Source: Paramacrobiotus richtersi
Lineage: Eukaryota > Tardigrada > Eutardigrada > Parachela > Macrobiotidae
DNA: 28,781 nucleotides
Direction: 5' to 3'
Assembly: GCA_034698045.1 (NCBI GenBank)
Contig: JAQGAU010000409.1
Span: 1-28,781, forward strand
Made by a program: the position numbers and the translations under genes. The notes beneath the pieces are model-generated. The model made no database searches. It saw only the letters and a program-made list of their open reading frames with translations, and was not told the origin of the DNA. Shown piece after piece: positions 1 to 11,248 of the stretch (position 1 is its first letter; each line of letters opens with the position of its first letter).

Positions 1-1597
1 GCGACAGCGGAAAAGACTACCTTCAGGAACTCCAAAAGAGAGATCCTCTGATCACGACATTGGCCCGACCATTTCCCTACGAATTATAACTGAATAACTT
101 TTAAATCGTAACGAAAAGTAAAAGTCGATATTGCTGCGCTTGCACAGAAGATATACCAGCTGTTTTGCAGTTATGTGCTTCGTACTACGGACATGGAAGA
201 TGGCTAAATGCGGACGCTTCGGAAACCTCCTATCGAAGGATTTCTGAACAAGCACAGTATCGAAAGATGTTGTTATCTGCTAATTTTTTGTTAGCTGTAC
301 TGTCGTAGTATTTGTTGAAATATGTTCCGGTACATCACTGCAGGGTGCTAAACACATTAAATTACTTCGCCCGTCGGATGTTAGGTTCTCTTGTGCAACA
401 AAACATTAATACATGCAAATTGTATGCAAAAACTTGAATCAGTACACCGGTACTGCATATTTCTAAGTTATAAAGGAAAATTACCCATGTAGAAATCTAC
501 CAACTGGTGACAAAAAACTGACAAAAAAAGTGGTTTTGCGAAAGCATTTCTAATTTTTATGGAGAAAAAAAGTATTTTAAACCAGCAAGAATGTATTGAA
601 ACTGTACTTTGGCTAATTGACGTAATTTTGATAGTTTTTCGATTTGATAATTTGAAGAATAATTTTTGAGAAGTATTTCACGCACTGAACGTTGCAGTAC
701 CTTAATTAGCTCGGCTACCGTTGGTGTTTTTAAAAAAGATCTGGAAGCTTTTCATGTAAACGGAATTTCAAACCCTATAATATGTATAAGACTTTGGAAC
801 GATCCTCCTCATTGGGCCTCATGAATTTGATGTACAGCGCAAATATCGTCGCGACCGTTTAATAAAGCATCCTCAAGTATGCTATATTTTTATCATACTT
901 TCATAAAATTATGTATTTTATTAGCAAAATCCGAAATAATGCACACAAAAGCCAGCTTGCTGAAGGCACTAGTACTACGGACGCACAATAAGGTTTCACA
1001 CATTAAAAAAATATAATAATGTTTTCACGTTCCGGCAATAGCCCGGAAAAAAACGTCACAAAGTAACAATTCAAAATGCATTTTGACTTGTTGCTTTGTG
1101 ACGTTTTCCCCGGCATTCAGATGAATAATGTAGTATTCCATAACTAGGAATGTCCAATCTATTTGTGAATTCTTCCAGTATTTGCGGTAAAATGAACCGA
1201 AAGAATAAAATTAAACTAAGAAAAAATAAATAAACTAAGAAGTAAATTATGAAATTTCGTTAAACAAGTATGTCTGTAAAACAAAATCATATTCTTTGAT
1301 CCGAAAAGCGTTGCGGTTTTGCTTCCTTTGCTTAGCGAGAATTAAACAGCTCGGCGCACTGCGCCACCCTGAACCACCTAGCTCGGCTCGCTCCGCAACC
1401 GCAAGCAGTGCTTTTCGCTTTTCAGTCTTTATCACGACTTCGAAGTTTTTCATTTGAACTTTCATAAGTTCCTGGATATTTATGTTGACTTTTCGAAGTA
1501 CCATTACCACGGTTGATCTTTCTCTATAAAAAATCCATCCTCTGATTGATTTCCTTTGATTCTACGCGACAAACTCGCGGAGTTCGCGCTACTCACC
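1..1597. other. Unresolved region upstream of PPIE
   Basis: No recognisable gene. Frame 2 is open from the window edge to a TAA at 95-97 (31 codons, basic and serine-rich), so it could be the last exon of a + strand gene that starts outside the window. Nothing in it identifies a family. An AATAAA at 861-866 could serve such a gene but is about 760 bases past that stop. The palindrome near 1078 is listed separately. The last 60 bases before 1598 are the likely PPIE leader; no TATA box is evident. Confidence 0.4.
1042..1113. repeat. Near-perfect palindrome (cruciform-forming hairpin)
   Basis: The sequence is symmetric about 1078/1079 with no loop. Bases 1054-1078 pair with 1079-1103 at 23 of 25 positions. 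Beyond that, an A-run (7 A against 4 T) and a CCGG on each side continue the symmetry with a 3-base slip. Each arm carries a TGACGT-type half site (CRE/bZIP-like). It may be a relic of a foldback transposon or a structured regulatory element about 500 bases upstream of PPIE. Confidence 0.8.
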
Positions 1598-4500
1598 ATG
1601 TCGCACAAGCGGACTCTGTATGTTGGTACGTTGCTGCAGTTCTCTCCTAGGAACTGAAAAACCCCCGATCCGCAGAATTAGACGGTGGAAGTCGTAGATT
1701 TAATTTTTCCTATGTTTTTATGGTAAAAACTGCCTTTTTAGGGGGCTTAAACGAGGAGGTGGACGAAAAGTTCCTGCATGCTGCATTTATTCCGTTTGGA
1801 CCGATTATCAACGTGGAGATCCCCATTGATTTCAAAACCAGTACGCCAAATATATTCTGCTCATTTCGTTGTTTCTGGGTTTGTTTTATGGTTTTTTTGT
1901 GTTGCGTCTGTCGAACATAAAATATTGCACCGAAAAATACACTTTCCGTCCTTGTTTCTTTGCTGATTTTGAAATTATAATTAATTATAATAAATTATTC
2001 CTTAATTTTTAAGAAGGACCATTTTTTATTGCAGATAAACACAAGGGTTTTGGATTTGTTGAGTTCGAAAGCGCAGAGGTAAGTAATCAAGAGTATGACT
2101 TAAATCTGTCGGAGAAAGAACTTCTTTAATTTGTTTCTTGGATTGTAGTTTGTTAAAAATAATAATTATGATAAATCATAAAAAACATAATTATTGGTTT
2201 TAATTAGTTATTTAAATTGAATAAATAATGAAAATTTGTTGCTTGTTCGTTTCAACACAAACTATTTTTACGGTGAACATTTTAGATAGTTCAAAGCAGT
2301 GTTTGATTTATTCTGAAGTTTTAATATGATTTATTGTGGCATTTTGTCCTTTTAAATTGCTTACGCTTGTATCTTTAATGAAAATGGTCTGATTTCAGGA
2401 TTCGGCTGCCGCGATCGATAATATGGTGAAAAATTCGTTCGATTTCGGAGATTGTATTAAATTTAACATTATTGTCATTTTTAAATTCGTCTAGGATGAA
2501 AGTGAACTGTTTGGAAGGACGATTAGGGTGAATTTGGCAAAACCACAACGGCTAAAAGAGGGCTACCATAAACCCGGTATGGACAATACTGTGAAATACT
2601 TTTTAGTTGATTTTCCTGCGTTTCGTACTGCTGTTACTGTTAGTATCTTTTTTCGTTACTTTTTATTTAAAAATTGACTCCTTATTTTTAATTATGTGAT
2701 TTATCGCTAATTTATTCTTGATTGTCTTTCGTTGTTAGTTTTATTATTGAATCTAAGAATTATTTAAAATTCCGCGATTTTTTAAAATTATTATTATTAT
2801 TAAAATTAGCGAATTGTTAATATACTAATATAAATTTATATATTAGTTTTTATTGTAGTTGACTTTTTTGATACGTTTATTCTCTGATTTATTTCAATTT
2901 ATTACAGTTAATTAATTTGGAAATTTAGATGTGTACGGCTTATTTTGATAGCATATTAATTTTTGAATAATTAATTAATTGATAGCTGATGTAAGTTGCC
3001 GTTCACTTGTTGCTTATTAATTAGATATTGAATTTTTTTAATATTTCAGATATTTTTTTTAATTAAATATTTCTTTTTATTTGCGCGGTACGTTTGGCAG
3101 CGTGCTTCTGGCTACTGGTATCGGGTTTCAACATGAACATGAAAAATGATTTTTCCGTAATAGTGTTTCAATGGATTCTTGATTGTTTTCGTGTAGTTTG
3201 GTCGGACGATCAGTGGCTGCGCGAGCATGCTGGAGAAACTCTGCAGACACCGGCCGCCACACCAGCTGAAACCCCAGCATCAACAGAACCGGCAGCGGAA
3301 CAGGAAAACATCGTAACACCGGTGAGATTATATTGTGCGCTGTTTTGCTTATTGTTCAGTGATTTCTGTTAAAATTTCAGTCCGTTAGGATTTTTGTTTA
3401 TTTGTTTTCCGTATTTCGTTGCTGTTTGTGAAAAATGATTGCCTGAATTGAGGTTATCACGTTTTAAATAAATTTAATGAATTTGTAATTAAATTTATTA
3501 AATTAATTTTGGGGTATTGATTATATTTGTAATTACATTTATTAAATTAATTAATGGAAATTAATTTAAATTTTCATAAATTTAATTTATGAAATTTTTT
3601 ATCGTGATCGTTTGCAGTAAATTAGAATTACTAACTGGTAAATTAGTAATAAATTGATATCATGAAATTATGCTTAGTCAGTACTGAAGTACATAAGAAG
3701 AGACAATCATAAGTAAAGTTAGTAAACATAGATAAATAATGATAAACGGGATAAATTAGGATAAATGGGGTGGGAAAAAATTAGAACAAGATTAATGAGA
3801 ACACATCAAGATTCAATGACTGAATATATTTAAATATGGATATTATGGAAAGAATGTTCGCATGTGTAGCGAACACATAACACGAACGAACGAATATAAT
3901 TCATCAGGATTGGAATAAAAAAAATAACAGAAAACTATTAAAAATTAATTTTTCTAATAAATTTTTTAAATGACCAAGTTTCATACGAAAGTCCTTTAAT
4001 ACCAAAATTCATTGCTGTGAACGTGTAATATAAAAGCAGATCGGATGTTTTCGGTATATTTTATTTGTTTTTTTAAACTCCTTCCTGTCATTGACTTTTT
4101 TCGATATACAGAAAAAAAAAGAAATTTCGGAAATAATTCTTTTTTTGTGTCCTCACAGGCCGCAGCGGATGCAGCGGTCGTCGCAGGCAAAACGAATCCT
4201 CAAGTGTTTTTCGATATTAAAATCGCCAATCGGGAAGCCGGACGGATTGTTATACTACTGCGGGCGGATGTGGCACCCCGCACTGTCGGTGAGTCAAAAA
4301 ATAGAATTAACGATGCAAAAATATCGTTACTATCCAAAATGTCATCATTAATATCAAAATAATTATATAATTAATTATTATTAATTAATTGTCATTTATT
4401 ATATCAAAAATATCGCCAGCAATAACAAATTGTATCGAAGAAGCTGATAAATTTCAGATGTAAACTAAATTGAGATTAAAAATTTATATAAATAAAAATT

Positions 4501-6621
4501 AGGTAAATTGAAAATAAAAGAATCAGTAATAATGAAAACGTTGAATAATTAAGAAAAACGCACCATGGATTTCTGAAATGATATACCAAAGTCTTAAAAT
4601 TAGATAAATAAAAAGGAAGTCTAAAAAAACTGTAGAAAAATAAAAAAATGTTCTAAAAAAGCTTCCATATAGATTGATTGTCAAAAGCTGCCAGTGAGTC
4701 AAAACACATTGCGCAGAATGAAAAATTAGTCGATGTATTGCGTGAAAATTTCGTTTAAGCGGAATTGTATTGCCTAAAACATAAGAATACTGAAAACTGT
4801 AGTTACGAAGATTTTAATGGTAACCTAACTGTTGCAGAGAATTTCCGGGCATTATGTACGCACGAGAAGGGTTTCGGGTATCGCGGATCGAAATTCCATC
4901 GAATTATTCCACAGTTTGTAAGGCTACTGCAGAAACTATCGTTTTTCATTGATAAAATTTAAAGTTTATTCTTTTTAGATGATTCAAGGTGGAGACTTTG
5001 AGAAAGGCGACGGAACGGGTGGCAAGTCGATTTATGGTGGGAAATTTGACGATGAGAACTTCATCTTGAAACATTCGGAGCCAGGTAAAAAAAAACACTA
5101 CCTTGGCATTGGATTTCTGGAATGATTTCTTCGACAGTGGTGTTTTTTGCGTTCTGTTGTGATGTTTTAATCTGCAGTATATTTTGGGGGATTTAATTAC
5201 TAAATTTGGGCAATTTCGATTTTGTATTAGTTTAGTAAAAAATAATCTAACAAAGATAAATTAAATAAGTAATAGATAAATATTAAATATTACAAGAATA
5301 AAGTCAATACAAAAAAACGAAATATTAAAACAAAATAACAAATTCTTTGCCACAAGTTTATAAATAAATTCTACGTATCTACGTTACTTGATTAACCGAA
5401 GAAAACTATTATTAAACAATAATTATTGATTAAAAACACAGCGCTTTATAATTAGTTGATTATGACTGGATAGAAAATGGAGTGAAAATAATAAGAAACA
5501 GGGGAATTTTTTGTTAACACTTTAGGAGATGACTGATTTATTTTTACTGCTCCCAGGTGTTTTATCCATGGCCAATTCCGGACCGGGTACCAATGGCAGT
5601 CAGTTCTTTATCGCCACAGGTAACGATAATTATGGACAACCGAAAAAGCCGTTTTTTTACGCTGAATTTTATTTAATTTAATTAGTTGATAATTTAATTA
5701 TTAATTTCTCCAAATAATTATGATGAATAATTTACAATTAATCAACAATTAATAATTGAATATTTGTTAATAACCTGTTACTGAAATTAAATGGCTAATA
5801 TTACTTACTAAATTAACTGGGTAATATTATTTAACCACTTTGATATTGTTGTAGAGAAATGTCACTGGCTGGATGGGAAGCATGTGGTGTTTGGGCGCGT
5901 TGTCGCCGGTATGGACATTGTCAGGAAAATCGAGGTGCGTAAAAGCGACGAGTTTCCATGCTTAAATTAATCCCAAATAAGTAGGCTTTATATTAAAGTT
6001 ATCGATTAATATGAACACTATTTCAACTAACTGATCGATAATTATTCTGTAATAATAATTCACTTAATATTTTATTAACAAATATTGATACGCAGTTTCC
6101 TAAATCAACATTTCTACCATTTTGTTCTGATTGTTCAGCTCTTATTTTTATTTCTAAATTACTGCTCATTAATCGCACCGACTATACAGTATTCTGCACT
6201 TTTTTTTAATGAAAATTATTCGTAATTTCCTTATTGTTAAAAATTACGTACATATTTGTTAGTTTATTTAATTTTTTATTTTAATTGATTGAAAATTTTT
6301 TATGATTTCAGTTGGCAGTTGGCAGTAAAACATCTGCATACGTATATTTTTTGTAGTATATTTTTTGTTTATCATTTAATTATATTTTATTGGATAGAAT
6401 TCTTTAATTGAAAAATACTTGCATTTGTTTATGTTTTTGTCATAATTATTGGCTTCAATATTTCAATTTCCTTTTTCCAAAATTTCGTGATTTTACGCGA
6501 GGTAATTTATTTGGAAATTATTCCGTATTTTTTATGGCATTATTTTGTTAAGGCGTTTGGCACAAAGAACGGCAAACCAACGCAGTTCATCTCCATTGCC
6601 AACAGCGGAGAATACATGTGA
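1598..6621 (+). CDS. PPIE: Peptidyl-prolyl cis-trans isomerase E (cyclophilin E; RRM + cyclophilin)
   Basis: Exons: 1598-1625, 1742-1840, 2035-2078, 2399-2425, 2495-2576, 3197-3321, 4159-4288, 4838-4917, 4979-5084, 5557-5619, 5855-5934 and 6553-6621 (933 nt, 310 aa; human PPIE is about 301). All junctions are GT-AG and keep one frame. Residues 1-85 form an RRM with RNP2 (LYVGGL, 7-12) and RNP1 (KGFGFVEF, 46-53). A conserved VWSDDQWL segment (94-101) and an Ala/Thr/Pro-rich linker (about 110-145) lead to the cyclophilin domain (about 149-310). The catalytic and ligand-pocket residues are intact: R200, F205, Q208, W266 and H271 match cyclophilin A R55, F60, Q63, W121 and H126. The family is a nuclear spliceosome-associated prolyl isomerase that binds RNA. 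The ATG at 1598 gives the usual short N-terminus. Introns are very AT-rich, up to about 840 bases; exon 4 is only 27 nt. Confidence 0.96.
3481..3552. repeat. Short direct repeat in PPIE intron 6
   Basis: A 28-base AT-rich unit at 3481-3508 recurs at 3525-3552 with one mismatch (27 of 28), 44 bases apart. It lies in the 837-base intron between PPIE exons 6 and 7. It is probably a local slippage product. Confidence 0.6.
6316..6475 (+). repeat. Dispersed repeat, copy 1 (PPIE last intron)
   Basis: Bases 6316-6364 are identical over 49 positions to 7172-7220. After that the two copies stay recognisably similar to about 6475, but this copy lacks roughly 55 bases present in the second. It sits in the last PPIE intron and is preceded by a doubled GTTGGCA motif. 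The family is unidentified, possibly a transposon fragment. Confidence 0.75.
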
Positions 6622-6744
6622 CACATCCGTTTTGCAGTGGAATTGTTATCAGGATCTCACTAATCATTCAACTGTGGAAAATGGCATTTTTGTCATATTT
6701 TGTTGTTGTTAAATGTCGATTTGTCTTTTTGCCTGCTGTGGGAG

Positions 6745-6750
6745 AATAAA
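6745..6750 (+). promoter_or_regulatory. PPIE polyadenylation signal AATAAA
   Basis: Canonical AATAAA 124 bases after the PPIE stop, followed by a T-rich stretch (6755-6761). It gives a short 3' UTR of about 140 bases. A second AATAAA lies near 6875. Confidence 0.7.
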
Positions 6751-7171
6751 TGCCGTTTTTTTGGAATGATGGGATTTTGTATATCGACAACGGATGTCTT
6801 TATAGCTGGTACATCGATTTATAACGAAAAGGATGAGAGACACGAATTTATCGTGAACCGCAGCAGAAAACGCAAATAAATGAAAAATTAAGAAACTAAA
6901 ATGTCTTCGCTATATTTTATTAGGTTGTTGTTATCCACTGACAAAACTCGGAGCTGAAATTAAAATTTAACATTTGGTGCATAATTTTAGGTTAAAAAAA
7001 GAACGCGACATAAACTTTGACATTTTCTCGTAGAAAGTTAAATTTGTTTTATTTTTTGCATAAAGGTTCGCACGTGTTTGTTACAAAAGACATTTCAGTA
7101 CATTCTGCAACTACCAAATCTGACAAACCAGTCCACTGCGTTAGAGGAGAACTCATCTGCAGTTTGTTGTA

Positions 7172-7375
7172 CAGTTGGCAGTAAAACATCTGCATACGTA
7201 TATTTTTTGTAGTATATTTTCTTGACATATTTGTAATTTTATTCTTAGTTGAATGACAAATTTTTTTAATTTTTATTATCATTTAATTGTATTTTATGTG
7301 ATACATTTCTCTAGCTGAAAAATGTTTGTTTATTTTTCGTCATACTGGCTTTAACTGTTCCATTTTATTTACTGG
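7172..7375 (+). repeat. Dispersed repeat, copy 2 (downstream of PPIE)
   Basis: Its first 49 bases (7172-7220) match 6316-6364 exactly. The rest matches copy 1 with divergence and about 55 extra bases (roughly 7221-7275). The two copies are direct repeats 856 bases apart and bracket the last PPIE exon. Confidence 0.75.
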
Positions 7376-7999
7376 AAAAGTATACTGTATTCAGCACACA
7401 TTACGGATGCATATCCATATAGGCGATATAGATCGACGAGTGCATGAACAATAAATCCGTAAAAGTTATTCATCAATGAAAAAATTTAGTTGGCATCTAC
7501 AGATACACTAGCGGACAACTTTGCTGGATGAGCATTGTTAGCATTGCCAACTGAAAGAGATGATCGGAGCTTTACTGCCGCTGTTCTACAATTTTCTCTC
7601 GTTTACCAGCTGCCAGACGAAACGCCGGTACGTGGCTTGGTTTATAAAGGCACACTGAAGGATTTCAATTAATAGACATATTTTAGGTCTTATCCGTCTT
7701 AAACGGACGCAGTTGTTTGCAAATTTTGTGATTCCGTTAGCATATGTATTTCAGTAGTTCGTGAGTGTTGTACTATTAGAAACAGTCCAGGCGCTGCCGT
7801 TATTACTTGAACGGAACACAACCCATTATAATTCGATTTAAATTGCTATGTTCCGTCATGAGCGGAAATTATTAATACACAAATAAATTTCAAACCATAA
7901 TGTACATTTTAATCTTATTGTAAGTTTAAGTTACCAAGATCAATCAATAACTGGATTGCTGTTGCTGCACGTGCATAGTTGTAGGAAATTACACGAATA

Positions 8000-10128
8000 T
8001 CATGCCCGTAATGTCTCATTTCCGGACTCGAAAGCACCTTCCGCGTTCCCCACATTCACGTTGTATTTGTGCAGAAATTCCCAGACATCATTCAGCCGTC
8101 GCGAGACCTCCTCCAGTTGATGTTTATGCGCCACTTGACTGATATCCTGTTTCGTGTCGCGGGTCTGGTAGATGACTAACGCATAGGTCACTGTCGTTTC
8201 TGTCAGCTAAGCAGATATACGATGTTCAGTATTTGCAGCTGGGGATGTTATAAATTATTATATTTACCGTTGTCACGAATTCTTTTGTAATGCAGAAGAA
8301 CCCTCCAGCAGAAATCGCTCCGTCCAGTGGTTCACATTCAGCAATGAATAAACCGCATTCTTCTTGGATTTCTCGAACGGGGATGCGGGCCACTAGTCGG
8401 CGCAGCTCAACACGGACCTGTTGCGCCTAAAACGAAACAACTGACGCAGTTATCATCCCAAAAACGTGGTGTGCATGTAGATGTGCGATTAGCACAATAC
8501 ACTTCTTCGTTAATAATCAAAATTCTAATAAAAACATGTAAAACACTGTGTTGTTTGACTTAAATTCGTACAGAACGCTAATAACCTGTAAATCGTTTAC
8601 GCCACCGTGGATAAGTTCCACAAAACACACGACCTTTCGCTAAGACCGGCATCGACAGTTATGCTACATAAATGCTAACTGCATATTGCAAGACAAGGCA
8701 AAGGACTGCATACTACTGATGCAATTTCCAGAAGCTTATCTTGATTATTGGACCAACCTTTTCATGAGTCGATATCGCGACGAAGACTTTTACCAGTAAA
8801 TTAACGAATCCACCAATCCCGAAGTAGTACACCAAAAGTTGTGTCGAAGTGTCGATGGCGGCCGTATCAATCTTCTGGCCAAGGAAAACTTCCTGTCCAC
8901 GCGGCTGCAACCATGTACTACACGCCGCAATGAGCCCCAAAAACTCACAAATACAAACCACCAGCATATGCCAGGAAAACATGCGATCGATCGTCACAGC
9001 ATGACACTGCAGGAGTCGATACGCCTGCCTCGCCAGTCGTATTTCATGCAGGGCATTCGCGACATCTTTCTCGGACTGACTGCAGTTAATCAGTTCAGCC
9101 AGATTTTCTCTAATTTTTGCGTATCCCGATCGTAACGTCGTTAATAAAACCATCAAACACCAAAGGGGAATCGTCTGGTGGCATAAACCGAAATACAGGC
9201 ATACGGCATTGATGAGTAAGGATGTGTACTCGGGTACAACAAGATTGGGATCTTTCAGACAAAACCGCACCCATCCCTTGAAGACGTCGTTGAACTGCTC
9301 CATGATGGGAATAAAGGCCTGCCAGAACGAGGTGATGCCAAGAGTACAGCTGAAACAGGTCCAAATGGTCAACAGGATCATTTGTTTTTTGTGGGCGGCC
9401 GCATCCAGCCAGAGGTCGTCGACCATTTCCTTTAACAGGATAGGTAGGTTTCTCATATTGATGATGGTAATGATTTGGAGAACTGGACCTGTAGTCAAGC
9501 AAAAATGTCGCATGCTTCAACATTTTGTACAGTAACGGAGAAACTATCACGTAATCTTCCGTATCTGATGTTTCAAAGATCATACAGAACATTCATTACA
9601 GATTCGTCCAAATGGACTGCAGGTGTTATTGGGGTTTTGATCAAGTTTTAAACATGCACGCAACGAAGTTTACTAATTTCTTGTGTTATGTTTTACTGTT
9701 TGGACCATAACTGCAAATGATGTTGGTTTCGGTTACTAGCTATAGTAAGCTAAATAACGGACAGAATAAACTGTCTGTCACATTGAATTACCTTGAAGAA
9801 CAAGAAACCCTTTGAATATAAATGAGATCAGCACGAAAAACTGTAGTTCAGCCAACTGCTCGCTGTAAATCAGCACATATCCGGTTATCCAGTTCACAGC
9901 GAGCGCAAGCACGACGACACAGAGGACAGACGTCCACAATCCTAGCCATCTGTGTACTTTCATACTGCCGGTCTTATGGAGAGTTTCCGCTGTTGGACGA
10001 TGGTAGGGATAGAGGCCAAATAACTGCGCCAGCCGAAACATGTTTTCGGGTATTACAGCATATGGTTTTGGAGAACTGTGTGGCATTTTAAAAGAGTTCG
10101 TCAGGCTGACGCGGCCAGATTGAGCCAT
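8000..10128 (-). CDS. Gustatory-receptor-like 7TM protein, paralog A
   Basis: Minus-strand exons in transcript order: 10128-9792, 9488-8758, 8426-8268, 8206-8000 (TGA stop); 477 aa. Predicted helices: about 61-88, 94-125, 148-175, 201-230, 282-305, 328-351 and 397-423. The C-terminal motif TYALVIYQ (416-423), just after a short phase-0 intron, matches the TYhhhhhQF signature of arthropod gustatory receptors, and two phase-0 introns near the 3' end fit that family's ancestral gene structure. Such receptors are ligand-gated cation channels with an intracellular N-terminus. Unusually, about 54 residues follow the motif and end in an NET sequon. The start was chosen because MA(Q/K)xGRVSLTNSF is shared by all three paralogs; an in-frame ATG at 10149 would add seven residues. 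It lies about 1.4 kb from PPIE, tail to tail. The ligand is unknown. The gene call is strong; the family call is good but rests on motif and topology. Confidence 0.85.
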
Positions 10129-11248
10129 TCTGCAAAGTAGCAAAAACAAGAACCCGCTTCCCCTCTTTCAGTAACAGCATGCACTTCATTCGAATTCCAC
10201 ACCGCGGAAGTGAACTCTGATCTACATTCCACATCATTTCCCACTTTCCGTCATTGTGTTAGACTATTCTTTGCACCGTTGTTTGATCGAATTACCGTGC
10301 ATACAAGAGATGCATCCCTAAGGTCCGCATTGGAGGATTAGCGGAAGTTATTGTTTATTTGGTAAAGTGCTTATTGTGAGCATAATTCATTTTTGATGTT
10401 TGGTAGCCTCCCTCGACGAGACGGACATTTACGCAGCATGGGAGTCACGCTGCAAGATCCGGTCGTAAAAGATCACAACGGTAGCGCAGTTGCTGTTTAT
10501 ATACTGTTTAGCTAACATTTAGAAACGTAGAATGCTTTATGAATAATCCGCGTTGGTGAATGATGCTAATTTGCTAGACGTGTTTTCTTTACAAATTACG
10601 ACCGTCGGAGGCTATACCGGTAAGTTGGATGTTGTGTCCATTTTGAAGAAAATAATGTGGAAAAATTTGTTTTACTGATTTCACCACAACAATCTGACCG
10701 AAGAACGAAAAGGGCTAAAACAAAAGGGTCAACTGACATCTGTACGTATGTGCTAGTGCGCAGAACGAAATTCGACCTTATGGTTCTCTGTAAAGGTAGT
10801 AGCGTTGTCTGACTGACTATACTACTGTAAATGTGTTAGTAATTTAGTTCCGTCGAAAATCACAAAATAATTTTACAAAGAAAGTGCACTCATTCCAAGC
10901 AGGCACCGGGTGACCGAAGCGAACAAGAATACGGTAGAAAGGTGCCCAACGATTGCCGTTGTCGGTTCTTTGCGTCCATCAATGACTTTCTCCAGAAACT
11001 CGAAGTTACTTCGAGCTACCAGAAAAGGCACGTGTAGATTACTAATTACGCCATGATCAGATGGTGTTTACTGTAGTCTGTGATTGCAAAGTCCGGAAAA
11101 TAAACCAGTATACCAGTGTATAAAGCCGTGAGTGTGAAAGTTGAGTGTTAGTGCCATAATCAGAACGTAGATGTTAATCCTGAATTTGTGTAATTAAAAT
11201 CTGGTTTCTAGTGACGCACGTGCGTAGTTAGCCTGAATAAGATTAGAA
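10129..11248. other. Duplicated flank between receptor genes A and B
   Basis: This holds the 5' flank of A and the 3' flank of B. About 10256-10469 aligns with 13920-14140 and 18308-18527, upstream of the other two receptors. About 10643-11080 aligns with 14622-15075 and in part with 18709-18800. Near 11200 a GCACGTGC-like string sits just past the B stop, as it does past A and C. No gene is recognised. The blocks could carry shared promoter sequence or be passive remnants of duplication. Confidence 0.65.

Larger units (their letters stand above)
6622..7999. other. PPIE 3' flank and intergenic region
   Basis: The first 150 bases are the PPIE 3' UTR. The middle is AT-rich and holds the second copy of the dispersed repeat (7172 onward). 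From about 7766 to 7999 the sequence is similar to 15510-16029, the 3' flank of the third receptor gene, so it belongs to the duplicated receptor unit. A TATAAAG-like string occurs near 7643. No gene was recognised in the interval. Confidence 0.5.

Noticed and set aside
1356-1366. tRNA/SINE-like A-box (TGGCGCAGTGC on the minus strand)
   Set aside because: No B-box or cloverleaf can be made downstream; likely chance.
1247-1510. Minus-strand 87-codon open frame upstream of PPIE
   Set aside because: No recognisable motif, no paralog and no clear splice or promoter context.
9110-9592. Minus-strand open frames overlapping exon 2 of the receptors (also 12435-12737 and 17191-17493)
   Set aside because: They are alternate-frame shadows of conserved exon 2. 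Similar frames appear in all three copies only because the exons have no indels.
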